Source: Cinclus cinclus
Taxonomy: Eukaryota > Chordata > Aves > Passeriformes > Cinclidae
NCBI RefSeq assembly: GCF_963662255.1
Contig: NC_085073.1
Span: 434,001-498,000, forward strand
Reading direction: 5' to 3'
DNA: 64,000 bases
Both the position numbers and the translations under genes were made by a program. Of the stretch, positions 39,601-50,309 are shown in pieces. The notes beneath the pieces are model-generated. The model worked only from the letters and a program-made list of their open reading frames with translations, did not search any database and was not told the origin of the DNA. Position 1 is the first letter of the stretch, and the number at the start of each line of letters is the position of its first letter.

Positions 39601-42600
39601 ACTTGGTCTTACAATGAACCATTTGATTCTTTGCCTTCATGGTGTCATAATGGTTCCTTGCTTCTATAGGTCCCCATGCTGTCACAGTTCATCCGTGGTC
39701 CTTTTGCGCCCCCTGGTGTCAAAAGGGATTCTAAGATTGTTAGCCTGCCTTGGGTCACAATGGTTCCTTGCTTCTCTTAACCCCTGTGGTGTCACAATGC
39801 ATCCCATGCCCTTTTAGGCCACTTGATGTCACAATGAATCATTTGATTTTTGGCCTCCATGGTGGCATAATTGTACCAGGTTTTAATTGGGCCCCATGCT
39901 TTCACAATTCATCCCTGGCCCTTTTAGGCCCATTGGTGTCACAAGGGACCATTAGATTGTTAGCCTCCATTGGGTAACAATGGTTCCTTGCTTCTCTTAA
40001 CCTCTGTGGTGTCACAATGCATTCCATGCCATTTTGGGCCACTTGATGTCACAATGAATCATTTGATTCTTGGCCTCCATGGTGTCATAATGGTTCCTTG
40101 TTTCTATTGGGCCCCATGCTGTCACAATTCATCCCTGGCACTTTTAAGACCCCTGGTGTCAAATGGGATCCTGGGATTATTAGCCTGCATTGGGTCACAA
40201 TGGTTCCTTGCTTCTCTTAAGCCCTGTGGTGTCAAAATGCATCCCATGCCCTTTTAGGCCACTTGATGTCACAATGAATCATTTGATTTTTGGCCTCCAT
40301 GGTGGCATAATTGTACCCGGTTTTAATTGGGACCCATGCTTTCACAATTCATCCTTGGAACTTTTAGGCCCATTGGTGTCACAAGGGACCATTAGATTGT
40401 TAGCCTCCATTGGGTAACAATGGTTTCATGCTTCTCTTAACCTCTGTGGTGTCACAATGCATTCCATGCCATTTCAGGCCACTTGATGTCACAATGAATC
40501 ATTTGATTCTTGGCCTCCATGGTGTCATAATAGTTCCTTGTTTCTATTGGGCCCCATGCTGTCACAATTCATCCGTGGTCCTTTTGCACCCCCTGGTGTC
40601 AAAAGGGATTCTAAGATTGTTAGCCTGCCTTGGGTCACAATGGATCCTTGCTTCTCTTAGCCTCTGTGGTGTCACAATGCATTCCATGCCATTTTAGGCC
40701 ACTTGATGTCACAATGAATCATTTGATTCTTGGCCTCCATGGTGTCATAATTGTTCCTTGTTTCTATTGGGCCCCATGTTGTCACAATTCATCCCTGGCA
40801 CTTTTACGCCCCCTGGTGTCAAATGGGATCCTGGGATTATTAGCCTCCATTGGGTCACAATAGATCCTTGCTTCTCTTAATTCCTGTGGTGTCACAATGC
40901 ATCCCATGCCCTTTTAGGCCACTTGATGTCACAATGAATCATTTGATTCTTGGCCGCCATGGTGACATAATAGATCCTTGCGTCTATTGGTCCCCATGCT
41001 TTCACAATTCATCCCTGGCCCTTTTAGGCCCCATGGTGTCACAAGGGATCATTAGATTGTTAGCCTGCATTGGGTCACACTGGTTCCTTGCTTCTCTTAG
41101 CCCCTTTGGTGTCACAATGCATCCCATGCCCTTTTAGGCCACTTGGTGTTACAATGAATCATTTGAGTCTTGGTCTCTATTGTGTCATAATATTTCCATG
41201 TTTTTATTGTGCCCCATGCTTTCACAATTCATCCCTGGCCCTATTGCAACCTCTGGTGTCACAATGGATCATTAGATTGTTAGCCTGCATTGGGTCACAA
41301 TGGTTCCTTGCTTCTCTTAACCTCTGTGGTGTCACAATGCATTCCAAGCCCTTTTAGGCCACTTGGTCTTACAATGATCCATTTGATTCTTGGCCTTCAT
41401 GGTGTCATAATGGTTCCTTGCTTCTATAGGTCCCCATGCTGTCACAGTTCATCCGTGGTCCTTTTTCGCCCCCTGGTGTCAAAAGGGATTCTAAGATTGA
41501 TAGCCTGCCTTGGGTCACAATGGTTCCTTGCTTCTCTTAACCCCTGTGGTGTCACAATGCATCCCATGCCCTTTTAGGCCACTTGATGTCACAATGAATC
41601 ATTTGATTCTTGGCCTCCATGGTGTCATAATGGTTCCTTGTTTCTATTGGGCCCCATGCTGTCACAATTCATCCCTGGCCCTATTGCAACCCCTGGTGTC
41701 ACAATGGATCATTAGATTGTTAGCCTGCCTTGGGTCACAATGGTTCCTTGCTTCTCTTAACCTCTGTGGTGTCACAATGCATCCCATGCACTTTTAGGCC
41801 ACTTGATGTCACAATGAATCATTTGATTCTTGGCCTCCATGGCGGCATAATTGTACCAGGTTTTAATTGGGCCCCATGCTTTCACAATTCATCCCTGGCC
41901 CTTTTACGACCCCTGGTGTCAAATGGGATCCTGGGATTATTAGCCTCCATTGGGTCACAATGGATCCTTGCTTCTCTTAACCCCTGTGGTGTCACAATGC
42001 ATCCCATGCCCTTTTAGGCCACTTGATGTCACAATGAATCATTTGATTCTTGGCCTCCATGGTGACATAATACATCCTTGCTTCTATTGCTCCCCGGGCT
42101 GTTACAATTCATCCCTGGCCATTTTTATACCCCCTGGTGCCACAAGGGATCATTAGATTGTTAGCCTCCCTTGGGTCACAATGGTTCCTTGCTTCTCTTA
42201 ACCTCTGTGGTGTCACAATGCATCCCATGCCCTTTTAGGCCACTTGATGTCACAATGAATCATTTGATTCTTGGCCTCCATGGTGACATAATAGATCCTT
42301 GCTTCTATTGGACCCCGTGCTGTCACAATTCATCCCTGGCCCTTTTACGACCCCTGGTGTCAAATGGGATCCTGGGATTATTAGCCTTCATTGGGTCACA
42401 ATGGTTCCTTGCTTCTCTTAACCCCTGTGGTGTCACAATGCATCCCATGCCCTTTTAGGCCACTTGATGTCACAATGAATCATTTGATTTTTGGCCTCCA
42501 TGGTGGCATAATTGTACCAGGTTTTAATTGGGCCCCATGCTTTCACAATTCATCCCTGGCACTTTTAGGCCCATTGGTGTCACAAGGGACCATTAGATTG

Positions 42601-44591
42601 TTAGCCTCCATTGGGTAACAATGGTTCCTTGCTTCTCTTAACCTCTGTGGTGTCACAATGCATTCCATGCCATTTTAGGCCACTTGATGTCACAATGAAT
42701 CATTTGATTCTTGGCCTCCATGGTGTCATAATGGTTCCTTGTTTCTATTGGGCCCCATGCTGTCACAATTCATCCCTGGCCCTTTTACGCCCCCTGGTGT
42801 CAAATGGGATCCTGGGATTATTAGTCTCCATTGGGTCACAATGGATCCTTTCTTCTCTTAACCCCTGTGGTGTCACAATGCATCCCATGCACTTTTAGGC
42901 CACTTGATGTTACAATGAATCATTTGCTTCTTGGCCTCCATGGTGACATAATAGATCCTTGCTTCTATTGGTCCCCGTGCTGTAAGAATTCATCCCTGGC
43001 CCTTTTTATACCCCCTGGTGTCACAAGGGATCATTAGATTGTTAGCCTGCATTGGGTCACAATGGTTCCTTGCTTCTCTTAACCTCTGTGGTGTCACAGT
43101 GCATTCCAAGCCCTTTTAGGACACTTGGTCTTAAAATGAACCATTTGACTCTTGGCCTTCATGGTGTCATAATGGTTCCTTGCTTCTATAGGTCCCCATG
43201 CTGTCACAGTTCATCCGTGGTCCTTTTGCGCCCCCTGGAGTCAAAAGGGATTCTTAGATTGTTAGCCTGCATTGGGTCACAATGGATCCTTGCTTCTCTT
43301 AACCCCTGTGGTGTCACAATGCATCCCATGCCCTTTTAGGCCACTTGGTGTTACAATGAATCATTTGGTTCTTGGCCTCTATGGTGTCATAATATTTCCA
43401 TGTTTTTATTGTGCCCCATGCTTTCACAATTCATCCCTGGCCCTATTACAAGCCCTGGTGTCACAGTGGATCATTAGATAGTTAGTCTGCCTTGGGTCAC
43501 AATGGTTCCTTGCTTCTCTTAACCTCTGTGGTGTCACAATGCATTCCAAGCCCTTTTAGGCCACTTGGTCTTATAAGGAACCATTTGATTCTTGGCCTTC
43601 ATGGTGTCATAATGGTTCCTTGCTTCTATAGGTCCCCATGCTGTCACAGTTCATCCGTGGTCCTCTTGCACCCCCTGGTGTCAAAAGGGATTCTAAGATT
43701 GTTAGCCTGCATTGGGTCACAATGGATCCTTGCTTCTCTTAACCCCTGTGGTGTCACAATGCATCCCATGCCCTTTTAGGCCACTTGATGTTACAATGAA
43801 TCATTTGATTTTTGGCCTCCATGGTGGCATAATTGTACCAGGTTTTAATTGGGCCCCATGCTTTCACAATTCATCCCTGGCCCTTTTAGGCCCATTGGTG
43901 TCACAAGGGACCATTAGATTGTTAGCCTCCATTGGGTAACAATGGTTCCTTGCTTCTCTTAACCTCTGTGGTGTCACAATGCATTCCATGCCATTTTAGG
44001 CCACTTGATGTCACAATGAATCATTTGATTCTTGGCCTCCATGGTGGCATAATACTTGCTTGTATCTATTGGGCCCCATCCTGTCACAGTTCATCCGTGG
44101 TCCTTTTGCGCCCCCTGGTGTCAAAAGGGATTCTAAGATTGTTAGCCTGTCTTGGGTCACAATGGTTCCTTGCTTCTCTTAACCCCTGTGGTGTCACAAT
44201 GCATCCCATGCCCTTTTAGGCCACTTGATGTCACAATGAATCATTTGATTTTTGGCCTCCATGGTGGCATAATTGTACCAGGTTTTAATTGGGCCCCATG
44301 CTCTCACAATTCATCCCTGGCCCTTTTAGGCCCATTGGTTTCACAAGGGTCCATTAGATTGTTAGCCTCCATTGGGTAACAATGGTTTCATGCTTCTCTT
44401 AACCTCTGTGGTGTCACAAGGCATCCCATGCCCTTTTAGGCCACTTGATGTCACAATGAATCATTTGATTCTTGGCCTCCATGGTGACATAATAGATCCT
44501 TGCTTCTATTGGTCCCCATGCTGTAACAATCCATCCCTGGCCATTTTAGGCCCCCTGGTGTCACAAGGGATCATTAGATTGTTAGCCTGCA
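36669..44591. repeat. Transition satellite domain with isolated e-a-b-c-d runs
   Basis: About 36 monomers. The a-type monomer with GTCACACTGG occurs at 36,889, 39,310, 41,070 and 44,592, spaced 2,421, 1,760 and 3,522 bases (11, 8 and 16 monomers). Three of the four are preceded by type e, and the first two are followed by b, c and d, the order used in the regular HOR farther right. In between are f-type monomers (38,649, 41,950, 42,831) and blocks shared with the left half. No unique sequence was seen. Confidence 0.85.
42391..44151. repeat. 8-monomer block shared with 14,209-15,969
   Basis: Monomer starts correspond at an offset of 28,182 throughout (14209/42391, 14870/43052, 15310/43492, 15750/43932). 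The rare sub-repeat 4 variant ATACTTGCTTGTATC at about 44,050 is otherwise seen only at about 15,870. This is strong evidence of common origin despite the 28-kb separation. Confidence 0.8.
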
Positions 44592-45911
44592 TTGGGTCAC
44601 ACTGGTTCCTTGCTTCTCTTAGCCCCTTTGGTGTCACAATGCATCCCATGCCCTTTTAGGCCACTTGGTGTTACAATGAATCATTTGAGTCTTGGTCTCT
44701 ATTGTGTCATAATATTTCCATGTTTTTATTGTGCCCCATGCTTTCACAATTCATCCCTGGCCCTATCGCAACCTCTGGTGTCACAATGGATCATTAGATT
44801 GTTAGCCTGCATTGGGTCACAATGGTTCCTTGCTTCTCTTAACCTCTGTGGTGTCACAATGCATTCCAAGCCCTTTTAGGCCACTTGGTCTTACAATGAA
44901 CCATTTGATTCTTGGCCTTCATGGTGTCATAATGGTTCCTTGCTTCTATAGGTCCCCATGCTGTCACAGTTCATCCGTGGTCCTTTTGCGCCCCCTGGTG
45001 TCAAAAGGGATTCTAAGATTGTTAGCCTGCATTGGGTCACAATGGTTCCTTGCTTCTCTTAACCCCTGTGGTGTCACAATGCATTCCTTGCCCTTTTAGG
45101 CCACTTGATGTCACAATGAATCATTTGATTCTTGGCCTCCATGGTGTCATAATAGTTCCTTGTTTCTATTGGGCCCCATGCTGTCACAGTTCATCCGTGG
45201 TCCTTTTTCGCCCCCTGGTGTCAAAAGGGATTCTAAGATTGATAGCCTGCCTTGGGTCACAATGGTTCCTTGCTTCTCTTAACCCCTGTGGTGTCACAAT
45301 GCATCCCATGCCCTTTTAGGCCACTTGATGTCACAATGAATCATTTCATTTTTGGCCTCCATGGTGGCATAATTGTACCAGGTGTTAATTGGGCCCCATG
45401 ATTTCACAATTCATCCCTGGCCCTTTTAGGCTCATTGGTGTCACAAGGGACCATTAGATTGTTAGCCTGCATTGGGTCACAATGGTTCCTTGCTTCTCTT
45501 AACATCTGTGGTGTCACAATGCATTCCATGCCATTTTAGGCCACTTGATGTCACAATGAATAATTTGATTCTTGGCCTCCATGGTGTCATAATGGTTCCT
45601 TGTTTCTATTGGGCCCCATGCTGTCACAATTCATCCCTGGCCCTTTTACGCCCCCTGGTGTCAAATGGGATCCAGGGATTATTAGCCTCCATTGGGTCAC
45701 AATGGATCCTTGCTTCTCTTAACCCCTGTGGTGTCACAATGCATCCCATGCCCTTTTAGGCCACTTGATGTCACAATGAATCATTTGATTCTTGGCCTCC
45801 ATGGTGACATAATAGATCTTTGCTTCTATTGGTCCCCGTGCTGTAACAATCCATCCCTGGCCATTTTAGGCCCCCTGGTGTCACAAGGGATCATTAGATT
45901 GTTAGCCTGCA
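44592..45911. repeat. Pentamer HOR copy 1, six-monomer variant (1,320 bases)
   Basis: Order a, b, extra, c, d, e. The extra monomer at 45,032 is a d/b hybrid: sub-repeat 4 like d, sub-repeats 5-6 like b (GTCACAGTTCATCCGTGG). Type a still has the GTCACACTGG marker of the transition zone, so this copy joins the two domains. Confidence 0.85.
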
Positions 45912-46795
45912 TTGGGTCACAATGGTTCCTTGCTTCTCTTAGCCCCTGTGGTGTCACAATGCATCCCATGGCCTTTTAGGCCACTTGGTGTTACAATGAA
46001 TCATTTGAGTCTTGGTCTCTATTGTGTCATAATATTTCCATGTTTTTATTGTGCCCCATGCTTTCACAATTCATCCCTGGCCCTGTTGCAACCCCTGGTG
46101 TCACAATGGATCATTAGATTGTTAGCCTGCCTTGGGTCACAATGGTTCCTTGCTTCTCTTAACCCCTGTGGTGTCACAATGCATTCCAAGCCCTTTTAGG
46201 CCACTTGGTCTTACAATGAACCATTTGATTCTTGGCCTTCATGGTGTCATAATGGTTCCTTGCTTCTATTGGTCCCCATGCTGTCACAGTTCATCCGTGT
46301 TCCTTTTGCACCCCCTGGTGTCAAAAGGGATTCTAAGATTGTTAGCCTGCCTTGGGTCACAATGGTTCCTTGCTTCTCTTAACCCCTGTGGTGTCACAAT
46401 GCATCCCATGCCCTTTTAGGCCACTTGATGTCACAATGAATCATTTGATTTTTGGCCTCCATGGTGGCATAATTGTACCAGGTTTTAATTGGGCCCCATG
46501 ATTTCACAATTCATCCCTGGCCCTTTTAGGCCCATTGGTGTCACAAGGGACCACTAGATTGTTAGCCTCCATTGGGTAACAATGGTTCCTTGCTTCTCTT
46601 AACCTCTGTGGTGTCACAATGCATTCCATGCCATTTTAGGCCACTTGATGTCACAATGAATCATTTGATTCTTGGCCTCCATGGTGTCATAATGGTTCCT
46701 TGTTTCTATTGGGCCCCATGCTGTCACAATTCATCCCTGGCCCTTTTACGCCCCCTGGTGTCAAATGGGATCCTGGGATTATTAGCCTCCATTGG

Positions 46796-46832
46796 GTCAC
46801 AATGGATCCTTGCTTCTCTTAACCCCTGTGGT
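46796..46832 (+). repeat. Sub-repeat 1 of the monomer (37 bases)
   Basis: Begins GTCACAATGG and usually continues ATCC or TTCC, giving a BamHI-type GGATCC in many monomers. Its variants GTAACAATGG, GTCATAATGG and GTCACACTGG are useful type markers. The last occurs at about 36,894, 39,314, 41,074 and 44,596. Confidence 0.9.
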
Positions 46833-46869
46833 GTCACAATGCATCCCATGCCCTTTTAGGCCACTTGAT
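46833..46869 (+). repeat. Sub-repeat 2 of the monomer (37 bases)
   Basis: Begins GTCACAATGCAT and so carries ATGCAT in most monomers. It contains CCCTTTTAGGCC or CCATTTTAGGCC; the TAG there ends most of the spurious 95-codon reading frames. Type b monomers have CATTCCAAG here, types a and e CATCCCATG, type d CATTCCATG. Confidence 0.9.
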
Positions 46870-46905
46870 GTCACAATGAATCATTTGATTCTTGGCCTCC
46901 ATGGT
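46870..46905 (+). repeat. Sub-repeat 3 of the monomer (36 bases)
   Basis: Preceded by TTGAT, so the junction reads TGATGTCACAATG. Continues with GAATCATTTGATTCTTGG. Types a and b carry TGGTGTTACAATG and TGGTCTTACAATG here. A 2-base loss giving GATGTCAATG or GATGTCCATG occurs near 5,035, 49,070, 51,488 and 59,624. Confidence 0.9.
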
Positions 46906-46942
46906 GACATAATAGATCCTTGCTTCTATTGGTCCCCGTGCT
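46906..46942 (+). repeat. Sub-repeat 4 of the monomer (37 bases), most type-diagnostic
   Basis: The box is GACATAAT in types e and f, GTCATAAT in a, b and d, and GGCATAAT in c. What follows separates the types further: AGATCCTTGC (e, f), ATTTCCATG (a), GGTTCCTTGCTTCTATAGG (b), TGTACCAGGTTTTAATTGG (c), GGTTCCTTGTTTCTATTGG (d). Confidence 0.9.
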
Positions 46943-46979
46943 GTAACAATCCATCCCTGGCCATTTTATGCCCCCTGGT
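46943..46979 (+). repeat. Sub-repeat 5 of the monomer (37 bases)
   Basis: The box is GTAACAATCC in type e, GTCACAATTC in d, TTCACAATTC in a and c, GTCACAGTTC in b, and GTTACAATTC or GTAACAATTC in f. Type f has an extra T in CCTTTTTATACCCC, which makes that monomer 221 bases. Most of the few CpG sites lie here or at the boundary with sub-repeat 4. Confidence 0.9.
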
Positions 46980-47015
46980 GTCACAAGGGATCATTAGATT
47001 GTTAGCCTGCATTGG
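46980..47015 (+). repeat. Sub-repeat 6 of the monomer (36 bases)
   Basis: The box is the most diverged: GTCACAAGGGATC (types c, e), GCCACAAGGGATC (f), GTCAAATGGGATCC (d), GTCAAAAGGGATTC (b), GTCACAATGGATC (a). It ends with TTAGCCTGCATT, TTAGCCTCCATT or TTAGCCTGCCTT just before the next monomer. Confidence 0.9.
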
Positions 47016-48111
47016 GTCACAATGGTTCCTTGCTTCTCTTAGCCCCTGTGGTGTCACAATGCATCCCATGCCCTTTTAGGCTACTTGGTGTTACAATGAA
47101 TCATTTGAGTCTTGGTCTCAATTGTGTCATAATATTTCCATGTTTTTATTGTGCCCCATGCTTTCACAATTCATCCCGGGCCCTATTGCAACCCCTGGTG
47201 TCACAATGGATCATTAGATTGTTAGCCTGCATTGGGTCACAATGGTTCCTTGCTTCTCTTAACCTCTGTGGTGTCACAATGCATTCCAAGACCTTTTAGG
47301 CCACTTGGTCTTACAATGACCCATTTGATTCTTGGCCTTCATGGTGTCATAATGGTTCCTTGCTTCTATAGGTCCCCATGCTGTCACAGTTCATCCGTGG
47401 TCCTTTTGCGCCCCCTGGTGTCAAAAGGGATTCTAAGATTGTTAGCCTGCCTTGGGTCACAATGGTTCCTTGCTTCTCTTAACCCCTGTGGTGTCACAAT
47501 GCATCCCATGCCCTTTTAGGCCACTTGATGTCACAATGAATCATTTGATTTTTGGCCTCCATGGTGGCATAATTGTACCAGGTTTTAATTGGGCCCCATG
47601 CTTTCACAATTCATCCCTGGCCCTTTTAGGCCCATTGGTGTCACAAGGGACCATTAGATTGTTAGCCTCCATTGGGTAACAATGGTTCCTTGCTTCTCTT
47701 AACCTCTGTGGTGTCACAATGCATTCCATGCCATTTTAGGCCACTTGATGTCACAATGAATCATTTGATTCTTGGCCTCCATGGTGTCATAATGGTTCCT
47801 TGTTTCTATTGGGCCCCATGCTGTCACAATTCATCCCTGGCCCTTTTACGCCCCCTGGTGTCAAATGGGATCCTGGGATTATTAGCCTCCATTGGGTCAC
47901 AATGGATCCTTGCTTCTCTTAAGCCCTGTGGTGTCACAATGCATCCCATGCCCTTTTAGGCCACTTGATGTCACAATGAATCATTTGATTCTTGGCCTCC
48001 ATGGTGACATAATAGATCCTTGCTTCTATTGGTCCCCGTGCTGTAACAATCCATCACTGGCCATTTTAGGCCCCCTGGTGTCACAAGGGATCATTAGATT
48101 GTTAGCCTGCA
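47012..48111. repeat. Pentamer HOR copy 3 (1,100 bases)
   Basis: Order a-b-c-d-e. Type a carries GGTCTCAATTG and TCATCCCGGG (about 47,171). Both return in copy 6 at an offset of 3,298. Confidence 0.9.
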
Positions 48112-49209
48112 TTGGGTCACAATGGTTCCTTGCTTCTCTTAGCCCCTGTGGTGTCACAATGCATCCCATGGCCTTTTAGGCCACTTGGTGTTACAATGAA
48201 TCATTTGAGTCTTGGTCTCTATTGTGTCATAATATTTCCATGTTTTTATTGTGCCCCATGCTTTCACAATTCATCCCTGGCCCTATTGCAACCCCTGGTG
48301 TCACAATGGATCATTAGATTGTTAGCCTGCATTGGGTCACAATGGTTCCTTGCTTCTCTTAACCTCTGTGGTGTCACAATGCATTCCAAGACCTTTTAGG
48401 CCACTTGGTCTTACAATGACCCATTTGATTCTTGGCCTTCATGGTGTCATAATGGTTCCTTGCTTCTATAGGTCCCCATGCTGTCACAGTTCATCCGTGG
48501 TCCTTTTGCGCCCCCTGGTGTCAAAAGGGATTCTAAGATTGTTAGCCTGCCTTGGGTCACAATGGTTCCTTGCTTCTCTTAACCCCTGTGGTGTCACAAT
48601 GCATCCCATGCCCTTTTAGGCCACTTGATGTCACAATGAATCATTTCACTTTTGGCCTCCATGGTGGCATAACTGTACCAGGTTTTAATTGGGCCCCATG
48701 CTTTCACAATTCATCCCTGGCCCTTTTAGGCCCATTGGTGTCACAAGGGACCATTAGATTGTAAGACTCCATTGGGTAACAATGGTTCCTTGCTTCTCTT
48801 AACCTCTGTGGTGTCACAATGCATTCCATGCCATTTTAGGCCACTTGATGTCACAATGAATCATTTGATTCTTGGCCTCCATGGTGTCATAATAGTTCCT
48901 TGTTTCTATTGGGCCCCATGCTGTCACAGTTCATCCGTGGTCCTTTTTAGCCCCCTGGTGTCAAAAGGGATTTTAAGATTGTTAGCCCGCCTTGGGTCAC
49001 AATGGTTCCTTGCTTCTCTTAACCTCTGTGGTGTCACAATGCATTCCATGCCATTTTAGGCCACTTGATGTCCATGAATCATTTGATTCTTGGCCTCCAT
49101 GGTGACATAATTGATCCTTGCTTCTATTGGTCCCCGTGCTGTAACAATCCATCCCTGGCCATTTTAGGCCCCCTGGTGTCACAAGGGATCATTAGATTGT
49201 TAGCCTGCA
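48112..49209. repeat. Pentamer HOR copy 4 (1,098 bases)
   Basis: Order a-b-c-d'-e. The d' monomer at 48,772 has b-like sub-repeats 5-6 with CCTTTTTAGCCCCC. Type e lacks two bases at GATGTCCATG. Type c ends GTAAGACTCC (48,761), repeated in copy 6. Confidence 0.9.
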
Positions 49210-50309
49210 TTGGGTCACAATGGTTCCTTGCTTCTCTTAGCCCCTGTGGTGTCACAATGCATCCCATGGCCTTTTAGGCCACTTGGTGTTACAATGAATC
49301 ATTTGAGTCTTGGTCTCTATTGTGTCATAATATTTCCATGTTTTTATTGTGCCCCATGCTTTCACAATTCATCCCTGGCCCTATTGCAACCCCTGGTGTC
49401 ACAATGGATCATTAGATTGTTAGCCTGCATTGGGTCACAATGGTTCCTTGCTTCTCTTAACCTCTGTGGTGTCACAATGCATTCCAAGCCCTTTTAGGCC
49501 ACTTGGTCTTACAATGAACCATTTGATTCTTGGCCTTCATGGTGTCATAATGGTTCCTTGCTTCTATAGGTCCCCATGCTGTCACAGTTCATCCGTGGTC
49601 CTTTTGCGCCCCCTGGTGTCAAAAGGGATTCTAAGATTGTTAGCCTGCATTGGGTCACAATGGTTCCTTGCTTCTCTTAACCCCTGTGGTGTCACAATGC
49701 ATCCCATGCCCTTTTAGGCCACTTGATGTCACAATGAATCATTTCATTTTTGGCCTCCATGGTGGCATAATTGTACCAGGTTTTAATTGGGCCCCATGCT
49801 TTCACAATTCATCCCTGGACCTTTTAGGCCCATTGGTGTCACAAGGGACCATTAGATTGTTAGCCTCCATTGGGTAACAATGGTTCCTTGCTTCTCTTAA
49901 CCTCTGTGGTGTCACAATGCATTCCATGCCATTTTAGGCCACTTGATGTCACAATGAATCATTTGATTCTTGGCCTCCATGGTGTCATAATGGTTCCTTG
50001 TTTCTATTGGGCCCCATGCTGTCACAATTCATCCCTGGCCCTTTTACGCCCCCTGGTGTCAAATGGGATCCTGGGATTATTAGCCTCCATTGGGTCACAA
50101 TGGATCCTTGCTTCTCTTAACCCCTGTGGTGTCACAATGCATCCCATGCCCTTTTAGGCCACTTGATGTCACAATGAATCATTTGATTCTTGGCCTCCAT
50201 GGTGACATAATAGATCCTTGCTTCTATTGGTCCCCGTGCTGTAACAATCCATCCCTGGCCATTTTAGGCCCCCTGGTGTCACAAGGGATCATTAGATTGT
50301 TAGCCTGCA
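49210..50309. repeat. Pentamer HOR copy 5 (1,100 bases)
   Basis: Order a-b-c-d-e with no length change. Type c has CATTTCATTTTTGG in sub-repeat 3 and CCTGGACCTTTTAGG in sub-repeat 5. Confidence 0.9.

Larger units (their letters stand above)
45912..47011. repeat. Pentamer HOR copy 2 (a-b-c-d-e, 1,100 bases)
   Basis: Monomers start at 45912 (a), 46132 (b), 46352 (c), 46572 (d) and 46792 (e). Type a has CATGGCCTTTTAGG, a marker shared with copies 4, 5, 8, 9, 12 and the 59,764 monomer. Confidence 0.9.
46796..47015 (+). repeat. Reference monomer (type e), 220 bases, six sub-repeats
   Basis: This monomer shows the internal structure exactly. GTCACAAT-like boxes start at 46796, 46833, 46870, 46906, 46943 and 46980, and the next monomer starts at 47016. 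The six units are therefore 37, 37, 36, 37, 37 and 36 bases. Each has the same plan: the GTCACAAT box, an ATCC-like stretch, a pyrimidine-rich middle with CTTTT or CTTCT, then a GCCCC/GCCTCC-like segment ending in TGGT or similar. The units are clearly related but too diverged to be interchangeable, which implies that the hexamer formed before the array expanded. Confidence 0.95.

Noticed and set aside
46796..46832. RNA gene or RNA polymerase III promoter in the monomer
   Set aside because: No convincing A/B box pair or cloverleaf could be drawn, and the T runs are too short and common to serve as specific terminators.
46796..47015. CRISPR array, because of 37-base repeats
   Set aside because: The units are contiguous with no unique spacers, diverge from one another and form a higher 220-base period. 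This is a tandem satellite.
46796..47015. Human gamma satellite or equine 221-base satellite
   Set aside because: The period is similar, but human gamma satellite is clearly GC-rich while this is about 48% GC. I cannot recall the equine sequence well enough to claim a match. A database search would decide.
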